DNA from: Candidatus Krumholzibacteriia bacterium
GTDB lineage: Bacteria > Krumholzibacteriota > Krumholzibacteriia > Krumholzibacteriales > Krumholzibacteriaceae
Reading direction: 5' to 3'
DNA: 16,074 bases
Assembly (NCBI GenBank): GCA_028706585.1
Contig: JAQTVX010000017.1
Location: 1-16,074, forward strand
Shown piece by piece: positions 5,546 through 11,647 of the stretch. How positions within the stretch are numbered: position 1 is the stretch's first letter; every line of letters starts with the position of its first letter. The notes below the pieces were generated by a model. It ran no database searches, was not told the origin of the DNA, and saw only the letters and a program-made list of their open reading frames with translations. Made by a program: the position numbers and the translations under genes.

Positions 5546-6775
5546 ATGAAATACCAGTACGGATCCCTTCTCACGATATCTGCGATTCTCGCCGTCGCCC
5601 TTACACACGTCTCGTGCGCCGCGACGGGCGGGCCGGCGCCCGATCACAAGCGATCGGCGGCCGCCGGATACTCCTCCTTCGGCATCGATCTGTACAGGGA
5701 GCTGCTCAAGGAAAAGCCGGGGGCGAATATTTTCATGTCTCCGGCGAGCATTGGCCTCGCGCTCGCGATGACGTACAACGGCTCATCCGGCGCCACACGC
5801 GACGCGATGGCGAAGGTGCTCGGTTTCTCCGGCAGCGGTCTCGAGTCCGTCAACGCAGACGACTCGGCGCTCATCGCCCAGATGAACGACACGATCGCAG
5901 GAGTCGTTCTTTCGATCGCCAACTCCCTGTGGGCCCGACAGGGTTTCGCGTTCGACAAGAGCTTTCTCGAGACAAATGAGCGATGCTACGGAGCGGAGAT
6001 TCGGACGCTCGATTTTTCGAACCCCGGCTCGGCTGGAGTGATCAACGCATGGGTCGCCGAAAAGACGAAAGACAGGATCCCCTCCATCGTGGATCAGATC
6101 GACGGAAGCGCGATCCTCTTCCTCATCAATGCGATCTACTTCAAGGGAGCCTGGATGAACGAATTCGACAAGGCTCTGACGCGAGATGATACGTTCCATA
6201 TCGCCGACGGCGGGGAAAAACTGCTGCCCATGATGATGCAGTCGGGCAAGTACGATTACCTCGATGGAGGCGATTTTCAGGCCGCGCGGCTGCCGTACGG
6301 CGATGGGCGTATAGGCATGTACGTATTCCTGCCTGCGGCCGGCTCGAGCCTGGAGCGATTCCAGGGGGAGCTATCGAGCGACGGATGGAAGGCATGGATG
6401 CAGCGGTTCGTGCCGCGGCGCGGGCGGATCGTTCTTCCGCGGTTCAGGTTGGAATACAAGGCGAACCTCAAGCGCGAGCTCAGCGCTCTCGGCATGGGCG
6501 TCGCCTTCGACGGGAGTCGCGCGGACTTCAAGGGGATGCTCCGGGTTCGTGGCGCCAACGCCTTCATTCATGACGTGGTGCACAAGGCATTCATAGAGGT
6601 GAACGAGGAAGGCACTGAAGCGGCCGCAGCAACAAGCGTCGAAATACGCCTCACATCGGTAATGGAACCGGAGAAGCCTTTTGAGATGATAGTCGACCGG
6701 CCCTTCTTCTTCGCAATCGTCGACGGGGAGACGGATCTCATTCTTTTCATGGGTTCTATCATCAATCCTCAATGA
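5546..6775 (+). CDS. Exported serpin (serine protease inhibitor family)
   Basis: This 409-residue serpin is the only plus-strand gene. The start is ATG 5546, with GGGAGGT (5534-5540) five bases ahead; a longer in-frame opening from 5333 would cross the promoters. Residues 1-23 form an export signal. Cys24 follows HVS, an imperfect lipobox (His where Leu is usual), so lipid anchoring is possible but unsure. Serpin signatures include NAIYFKGAW (195-203) and the C-terminal DRPFFFAI. The reactive-loop hinge EEGTEAAAATS (354-364) has Gly at P15, Thr at P14 and a run of Ala at P12-P9, the pattern of inhibitory serpins that trap proteases by loop insertion. Canonical counting puts Thr at P1 with Ser at P1', but loop length makes this approximate. 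The target protease is unknown. The 3' end overlaps the obg 3' end. Confidence 0.93.
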   Translation: MKYQYGSLLTISAILAVALTHVSCAATGGPAPDHKRSAAAGYSSFGIDLYRELLKEKPGANIFMSPASIGLALAMTYNGSSGATRDAMAKVLGFSGSGLESVNADDSALIAQMNDTIAGVVLSIANSLWARQGFAFDKSFLETNERCYGAEIRTLDFSNPGSAGVINAWVAEKTKDRIPSIVDQIDGSAILFLINAIYFKGAWMNEFDKALTRDDTFHIADGGEKLLPMMMQSGKYDYLDGGDFQAARLPYGDGRIGMYVFLPAAGSSLERFQGELSSDGWKAWMQRFVPRRGRIVLPRFRLEYKANLKRELSALGMGVAFDGSRADFKGMLRVRGANAFIHDVVHKAFIEVNEEGTEAAAATSVEIRLTSVMEPEKPFEMIVDRPFFFAIVDGETDLILFMGSIINPQ

Positions 6776-7745
6776 CGAGGCGGTAAGCGGCGGCGAGAAG
6801 CGGACGCAGTCCCTTCTTGCCGAGCGCCGAGATTTTGAAAACACGCTCGCTCTCCGAAGCTCGGAACTTCGGCTCGCTGGTTCCAGGCTCGAGAAGATCC
6901 GTCTTGTTGAGAGCGATCAGTCTGGGTTTCTCGACGAGCCCTTCCCCGTACGAGCGCAGCTCGTTCATGAGTTGAGCGTACGCCCGCTCGGGCCCGGTTC
7001 CCTCCGCGGCATCTATTATGAAGACCAGAACACGGCACCTCTCGATGTGCCTGAGGAACTGGATTCCGAGCCCCTTGCCCTTGTGCGCGCCCTCGATCAG
7101 CCCCGGAATATCGACCATGCAGAACGAGGCGCCCGGACCGATCTTCACCATTCCGAGCACAGGCTCGAGCGTCGAGAATGGGTACGGGGCGACGACGGGA
7201 TGCGCATCGCTCACGCTTCTCAGAAGCGTGGATTTTCCGGCGTTCGGCAGGCCTACGAGCCCCACATCGGCGATCAGCTTCATCGTGAGAACGAGGCGCC
7301 GCTCCTGGCCCGGCTCGCCCATCGTTCTCGTGCGGGGGGCCTGCATTTTCGGCGAACGGAACATGTAGTTACCCTTGCCGCCCCTGCCGCCGCGCGCGGC
7401 CACGATCGAGGCGCCCGGCTTCTCGAGGTCGGCCAGGGTCTCGCCCGTATCGGGATCGGCGACGACAGTTCCCGGAGGAACCATGATGACCTCGTTTTGG
7501 CCCCCGGCCCCGGTCATATTCTTCCCCTGCCCGTGCTTCCCCGCCTGCGCCTTGACGCTCTTGCGATAGTAGAGATCCAGCAGCGTGCGCATCTGGGGAT
7601 CGACCTGCACGATCACGTCTCCCCCGTGACCGCCCATGCCGCCGTCGGGCCCGCCTCGCGGGACGAACTTTTCGCGCCTGAAGCTCACGCAGCCGTCGCC
7701 CCCCTTGCCGGCCTTTACATTTATCGTCACCCGATCGATGAACAT
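6762..7745 (-). CDS. obg: GTPase Obg/CgtA, ribosome assembly
   Basis: This 327-residue essential-type GTPase acts in 50S ribosome assembly and stress signalling. The glycine-rich Obg fold occupies residues 1-158, starting MFIDRVTINVKAGKGGDG and with GGPDGGMGGHGGDV (31-44). The G domain has G1 GLPNAGKS (165-172), G3 DIPGLIEGA (212-220), G4 NKTD (280-283) and G5 SALGK (306-310). It ends right after the G domain, so it lacks the OCT domain of some Gram-positive Obg proteins. ATG 7745 is favoured over an in-frame GTG at 7766 because the family begins MFxD and a GGGAG lies nine bases upstream. Its start overlaps the dehydrogenase 3' end by 19 bases. The 3' end overlaps the convergent serpin by 14 bases, leaving no room for a terminator. 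Confidence 0.97.
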   Translation of the reverse strand: MFIDRVTINVKAGKGGDGCVSFRREKFVPRGGPDGGMGGHGGDVIVQVDPQMRTLLDLYYRKSVKAQAGKHGQGKNMTGAGGQNEVIMVPPGTVVADPDTGETLADLEKPGASIVAARGGRGGKGNYMFRSPKMQAPRTRTMGEPGQERRLVLTMKLIADVGLVGLPNAGKSTLLRSVSDAHPVVAPYPFSTLEPVLGMVKIGPGASFCMVDIPGLIEGAHKGKGLGIQFLRHIERCRVLVFIIDAAEGTGPERAYAQLMNELRSYGEGLVEKPRLIALNKTDLLEPGTSEPKFRASESERVFKISALGKKGLRPLLAAAYRLVIED

Positions 7746-9136
7746 CTCTGAACGCTCCCTCCACACGCGGCCGCTTCCGGCATGAAGTATTTGCCTGGAT
7801 TCAGGATCAGCCGGGGATCCATCGCTTTCTTGATGCCACGTGCGAGCTCCAGTTCCGCGGCGGTGAATACCATGCTCAGGTAATGGCTCTTCGTGAGCCC
7901 TATGCCGTGCTCTCCGCTCAGCGTCCCTCCGAGACCGATCACACGTTCAAAGAGCCGTTCGACGAACGTCTCCACCCGCGCCATCTCTTCGGCGCGCCGC
8001 CGGTCGGTCATGATGTTCACGTGCATGTTTCCGTCCCCCGCATGAGCGAAGAGATAACAGTCGAGGTCGAGCTCACCGGCGAGAGCATGCACGAACCGCG
8101 ACGCCTCCTCGAGGGCCCCGAGCGGGAGCGATACGTCCTCGTTCACCTTGGTCAAGCCGCGCCTCGCCAGGCTCGGGCTCACCGAGCGGCGCAGCTTCCA
8201 GAGGAGCTCGCGCTCGGCGGCGCTCCTCGCCGCTCTCAGGACGACTCCGAACGCGCGGGCCATCTGTCCGAGAAGCGCTTCCTGCGCCGCCGCCTCGACG
8301 CGGGAGCCGTCGATCTCGATGAATAGAAAGTCCGAATCCCGTCCGAGACCGCCGAAGCAGCAGTATTCGCCTACGCACCGCATGGTCTTCGCGTCTATGT
8401 ACTCGAGCACGCTGGGGTTCAACCCCGCCGTGAGCAGCGAGAGCGCGAACGAAAACGCTTCCTCTCCCGCGCGCACCTCGAGAAGGCTCGTGCGAAAGTC
8501 CTCCGGCAGCGGCAGCACCCTCAGGCGCGCCGAATACACTGCGCCGAGCGTCCCCTCCGCACCTACAAGCCCCGCCGTGAGCCCTTCGGGAAAGGCACCC
8601 AGCACAATCTCGCCCTCCGCCGTGAGCCATGTGAGAGAGCGAACGTAGCGCCTCGTCACGCCGTACTTGAACGCCCTCGGCCCGCCGGCGTTCTCAGCGA
8701 TATTCCCGCCGATGGTCGAGAAGTTGAGGCTGGCGGGATCCGGCGGATAGAAACATCCCTCTCGCTCCAGATAGTCCTGGAGCTCCCTGTTGACGATCCC
8801 GCTCTCGACCTCGACCTCCCCAGCCCTGGCATCGAAGCGCAGCACGCGGTGCATCTTCTCCGTGGAGACCACGAGGCCACCGTCGAGCGGGATCGCCCCT
8901 CCCGAGAATCCCGACCCCGCACCCCGCATGAATACAGGAATGCCTCTGCGCCCCGCCTCCCGCAAGAGCCTCGCGAGATCGTCGAGCGATCCCGGAAACG
9001 CCACGCCGCCCGCGCACCCCCTTTCAGACGTTGCATCGAAGCTATACGAGAGCCTGTATCGCGCTCCCGTATGAATCGGGATGCCCCGCAGCGAACGCCC
9101 GAGCCGCTCTATTTCGCGCAATTGGCCGCCGGCCAT
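7727..9136 (-). CDS. FAD-linked 2-hydroxyacid dehydrogenase, GlcD-like
   Basis: This 469-residue flavoprotein of the VAO/PCMH family (COG0277) oxidises a 2-hydroxyacid such as glycolate or D-lactate in characterised relatives. The FAD-binding half has RGAGSGFSGG (71-80), PPDPASLNFSTIGGN (131-145) and NAGGPRAFKYGVT (149-161). The C-terminal half carries the metal-binding block AHAGDGNMHVN (364-374, H365 and H372), SGEHGIG (407-413, E409 and H410) and NPGKYF (446-451). No fused or neighbouring iron-sulfur (GlcF-like) subunit is present, so the electron acceptor is open. ATG 9136 is chosen because GGAG (9146-9143) lies six bases upstream; in-frame starts at 9148 and 9157 exist, the latter inside a strong hairpin. 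It follows the aminotransferase by 77 bases. Substrate cannot be assigned. Confidence 0.88.
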   Translation of the reverse strand: MAGGQLREIERLGRSLRGIPIHTGARYRLSYSFDATSERGCAGGVAFPGSLDDLARLLREAGRRGIPVFMRGAGSGFSGGAIPLDGGLVVSTEKMHRVLRFDARAGEVEVESGIVNRELQDYLEREGCFYPPDPASLNFSTIGGNIAENAGGPRAFKYGVTRRYVRSLTWLTAEGEIVLGAFPEGLTAGLVGAEGTLGAVYSARLRVLPLPEDFRTSLLEVRAGEEAFSFALSLLTAGLNPSVLEYIDAKTMRCVGEYCCFGGLGRDSDFLFIEIDGSRVEAAAQEALLGQMARAFGVVLRAARSAAERELLWKLRRSVSPSLARRGLTKVNEDVSLPLGALEEASRFVHALAGELDLDCYLFAHAGDGNMHVNIMTDRRRAEEMARVETFVERLFERVIGLGGTLSGEHGIGLTKSHYLSMVFTAAELELARGIKKAMDPRLILNPGKYFMPEAAACGGSVQRCSSIG

Positions 9137-9150
9137 GGCAATCTCCATGC

Positions 9151-9185
9151 ATGGCACCTTGCCCCATCACTGGGCAAGGTGCCAT
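9151..9185 (-). promoter_or_regulatory. Perfect 14-bp hairpin just upstream of the dehydrogenase ribosome binding site
   Basis: The arms 9151-9164 and 9172-9185 are perfectly complementary over 14 base pairs with a seven-base loop (9165-9171). On the minus strand the hairpin starts 28 bases after the aminotransferase stop and ends four bases before the GGAG of the dehydrogenase. No T-run follows on either strand, so it is not a classical intrinsic terminator. It may control translation or mRNA stability, act as an operator, or be a repeat element; no second copy was seen in the window. Confidence 0.7.
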
Positions 9186-9213
9186 CTTCAGCGTCTATAA
9201 TCGATTACACTCT

Positions 9214-10410
9214 TTAGCTCGAGTATTTTCTTGCGAAGTTCTCAAACCGGTCGAGGGCTCTGTTTATGTCGTTTTCGGAGGCTGCAAAAGAAAAACGTAT
9301 CATCTTGTCGCAGCCGAATGCCCCTCCCGGTATGACGACCAGCCCCTGCTCCGCTAGCAGCTTGTCGCAGAACTCAAAGCTGTTTTTCGCGTTGCATTTC
9401 TTGTAGAGCTTTGACACGTCGACAAGGTAGTAGAAGGCTCCACCGGGCTCCGGGTACCAGATCGAGGGAATCCGGGCGAGGCGCTTGCCGAAGAGCTCTT
9501 TTCTCTTTTCGAACTCGCCGCGCATCCGCTCACGGTCATCGGCGCCATTCTGGAGCGCCTCGAGCGCCGCCCATTGCGAAACGGAGTTCGGACAGCCGGT
9601 CGCATGGGCCTGGAAGGCGGCCATGCGGTAAGCGACGTCCTTTTCCGCCATGGCAAAACCGACTCTCCAACCGGTCATTGCATAGCTCTTCGAGACGCCT
9701 GTAATAACCACCGTTTGATCCTTGACCTGCGGTAGAAGGCTCACCGGAGAGTAATGCTCCGAACCGCTGTAGGTCAGATACTCGTAGATCTCGTCCGAGA
9801 TGAGCGCGATGCCCGACTCGAGCACGATCTTGGCGATCGCCTCGATTTCCTCCTTGCGATAGACTATGCCCGCCGGGTTCGACGGCGAATTGAAAAGAAG
9901 CGCCTTCGGCTTCTTCTTCCGCGAGAGCTGCTTCCTGAATATCTCGGTGGTGAGCTTGAAATCGGTCTTCTTCGTGAGCTCGACGATCCGCGGCTTGCCG
10001 CCGAGTATTTTGACCATATCCGGGTAGCTCGTCCAGTACGGAGAGAGGATGAGCACCTCGTCTCCGGGGTCCATGAGCGCGAAGAGCGCGTTGTAGATCG
10101 AATGCTTCGCACCGTGCGATATGACGATCTCGGAGGCGGTATACGAAACGCCGAGCCTTTTCGAGTAGGCCTCGGCGACCGCCTTGCGCAGAGGAGCGAT
10201 CCCTTCCGCCGGCGTGTACTTCGTCTCTCCGCGCCTGATCGCCTCGATGGCGCCCTCCTTTATCACGTCGGGCGTGTCGAAGTCGGGCTCTCCCGCGGTC
10301 AAACCGACCACGTTCTCCCCCTTCGCCTTGAGCTCTTTCGCCTTTGCGGTGAGGCTCAGCGTTACCGACGGATCGAGATTGCGAGCCCGCTTGCTGATGA
10401 CATCTGCCAC
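9214..10410 (-). CDS. PLP-dependent class I aminotransferase (aspartate/prephenate type)
   Basis: This 398-residue cytoplasmic fold-type I aminotransferase probably moves an amino group between aspartate (or a related amino acid) and a 2-oxo acid. PLP lysine K241 lies in GVSKSYAMTGWRVGF. Other family residues are the FNSPSNPAG block (173-181, N178), DEIYEYL (206-212, D206 and Y209), and R372 in RFSFA for the substrate carboxylate. The N-terminal GLTAGEPDFDTPD (36-48) and KYTPAEGIAPLR (64-75) are typical of the bacterial subgroup containing aspartate and aspartate/prephenate aminotransferases (AspB/AspC annotations). The GTG start at 10410 has AAAGGAGG seven bases upstream. It lies 22 bases after coaD and is probably in the same operon. 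Exact amino-acid specificity is not settled by sequence. Confidence 0.93.
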   Translation of the reverse strand: MADVISKRARNLDPSVTLSLTAKAKELKAKGENVVGLTAGEPDFDTPDVIKEGAIEAIRRGETKYTPAEGIAPLRKAVAEAYSKRLGVSYTASEIVISHGAKHSIYNALFALMDPGDEVLILSPYWTSYPDMVKILGGKPRIVELTKKTDFKLTTEIFRKQLSRKKKPKALLFNSPSNPAGIVYRKEEIEAIAKIVLESGIALISDEIYEYLTYSGSEHYSPVSLLPQVKDQTVVITGVSKSYAMTGWRVGFAMAEKDVAYRMAAFQAHATGCPNSVSQWAALEALQNGADDRERMRGEFEKRKELFGKRLARIPSIWYPEPGGAFYYLVDVSKLYKKCNAKNSFEFCDKLLAEQGLVVIPGGAFGCDKMIRFSFAASENDINRALDRFENFARKYSS

Positions 10411-10432
10411 CTTGGCTCCTCCTTTCGAAATT

Positions 10433-10918
10433 CTATTTGATTCCCCACTCTTTCAATCGCTTCGGAACGCTCGCCGGAACGAGACATCCGATCTCTCCGC
10501 CGAGCTGATATATCTCCTTCACGAGGGAGCTGTGCAAATAGATGTACTGCTCGCTCGGCATGAGGAACACGGTCTCGAACTCCGGATTCAACTTGCGGTT
10601 CATGAGGGCGATCATCAGCTCGTATTCGAAATCGCTGACCGCCCGGAGCCCGCGGATCACCACGTCCACCTTGCGCCTGCGGAACTCCTCGACGAGCAGA
10701 GTGTCGAACGATACCACCTCGACCCCCTCAATCCCGTCGCATGCCTCCTTGACCAGCTGGCGGCGCTGCTCGATCGTGAGAAAAGGACTCTTGTGCTGAC
10801 CCTTCGCCACCGCCACGATCACCCGATCGAAGATCCTTGCGGCGCGTCTCACTATGTCCACGTGGCCGTTCGTGACGGGATCAAACGTCCCCGGGTAGAG
10901 AGCTGTCTTTCCCTTCAC
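10433..10918 (-). CDS. coaD: Pantetheine-phosphate adenylyltransferase
   Basis: This 161-residue enzyme of coenzyme A synthesis makes dephospho-CoA from 4'-phosphopantetheine and ATP in the cytoplasm. It shows the nucleotidyltransferase T/HxGH motif as YPGTFDPVTNGH (8-19), the basic RGLRAVSDFEYE block (89-100) and the YIYLHSSLVKEI block (125-136) that contacts ATP. Length is normal for the family (about 160). The start is GTG 10918 with AAGGAGG nine bases upstream. The first 38 bases overlap the rsmD 3' end, and rsmD-coaD adjacency is common in bacteria. Confidence 0.97.
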   Translation of the reverse strand: MKGKTALYPGTFDPVTNGHVDIVRRAARIFDRVIVAVAKGQHKSPFLTIEQRRQLVKEACDGIEGVEVVSFDTLLVEEFRRRKVDVVIRGLRAVSDFEYELMIALMNRKLNPEFETVFLMPSEQYIYLHSSLVKEIYQLGGEIGCLVPASVPKRLKEWGIK

Positions 10919-11483
10919 CGTTTCCGGCCTCCTTCCCGTACCGAAAATATGAAACCGTTGTCTGACCGAACCGCCGCGCCTTCACGAGCGAGAGAGAGCC
11001 GCCTTCCTTCGCGAAGACCACTCTCGCGTGCTCGACGACGAGCACCCGGCACAGGGCGGCCTCCGCGCCGTCCACGATGTCGATTACCCGCTGCGCGGCG
11101 TTCTTCGCAGCGTACGGCGGATCGGCGAAGACAATGTCAAAGAACGCGGCCGACCTGGCGGCGCGTTCGAGGTAGCGGATCGCGTCGGCGATGTGGACCT
11201 CCGCGCGCGGACGATCGAAACCGCACCGCTCCAGATTCGTCCGCAGAGCCTTGAGAATCCGGCGGTCCTGCTCGATGAACACCGCCCTGGAGGCTCCCCT
11301 GCTCAGGGCCTCGATCCCTATCGCTCCCGAACCGGCGAAGAGGTCGAGTATCGTCCTTCCCTCGATCTCGAAGCCCACGGTATCGAATACGGAACCCTTG
11401 ACGATCTGGGCCGTGGGCCGGAAAAACGGCCCGTGACCGCAGCGCAAATCGACGCCTTTCTTCGACCCCGCAATGACCCTCAC
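10881..11483 (-). CDS. rsmD: 16S rRNA (guanine966-N2)-methyltransferase RsmD
   Basis: This 200-residue SAM-dependent methyltransferase modifies G966 of 16S rRNA during small-subunit assembly. The SAM-binding motif I is LDLFAGSGAIGIEALSRGA (47-65), and the catalytic motif IV is DPPY (121-124). N-terminal MRVIAGSKKG and RPTAQIVKGSVFD are family hallmarks. GTG 11483 is preferred because the protein then begins MRVIAG and AGAGG lies five bases upstream; a GTG at 11489 would add two residues. The last 38 bases overlap coaD. The C-terminal tail after the methyltransferase core (about 183-200, Gly/Lys/Ser-rich) is not conserved in type. Confidence 0.95.
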   Translation of the reverse strand: MRVIAGSKKGVDLRCGHGPFFRPTAQIVKGSVFDTVGFEIEGRTILDLFAGSGAIGIEALSRGASRAVFIEQDRRILKALRTNLERCGFDRPRAEVHIADAIRYLERAARSAAFFDIVFADPPYAAKNAAQRVIDIVDGAEAALCRVLVVEHARVVFAKEGGSLSLVKARRFGQTTVSYFRYGKEAGNGEGKDSSLPGDV

Positions 11484-11530
11484 GGGCACCTCTCGTGCTC
11501 ATGTCCGACGCGTGAACGCGGCAAGAGTTC

Positions 11531-11559
11531 AGCATAGAAAATAAAGCGGGCTTGGGCAA
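11531..11559 (-). promoter_or_regulatory. Candidate promoter for the rsmD-coaD operon
   Basis: Minus-strand TTGCCC (11559-11554) and TATGCT (11536-11531), each 4 of 6 consensus bases, are 17 bases apart. They lie between the pilQ terminator and rsmD, where a new transcript would have to begin. Motif strength is modest. Confidence 0.35.
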
Positions 11560-11573
11560 GGGAAATAAGGGCT

Positions 11574-11617
11574 GGAAAATAGGCCCCCCGGAGGCCCGCT
11601 TGGGCGCCTCCGGGGGG
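11574..11617 (-). terminator. Intrinsic terminator after pilQ
   Basis: The arms 11584-11595 and 11606-11617 form a perfect 12-bp, very GC-rich stem with a 10-base loop. On the minus strand it is followed by CCTATTTTCC, a short T-rich tail. It starts about 30 bases after the pilQ stop and separates the pilus operon from rsmD. Confidence 0.75.
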
Positions 11618-11647
11618 ACCACGGTGAGTGGAGGGGGCAAAAACCTG

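Noticed and set aside
9754..11254. Long plus-strand frames opposite the aminotransferase, coaD and rsmD
   Set aside because: They are antisense to three conserved enzymes with intact motifs and have no recognisable domains.
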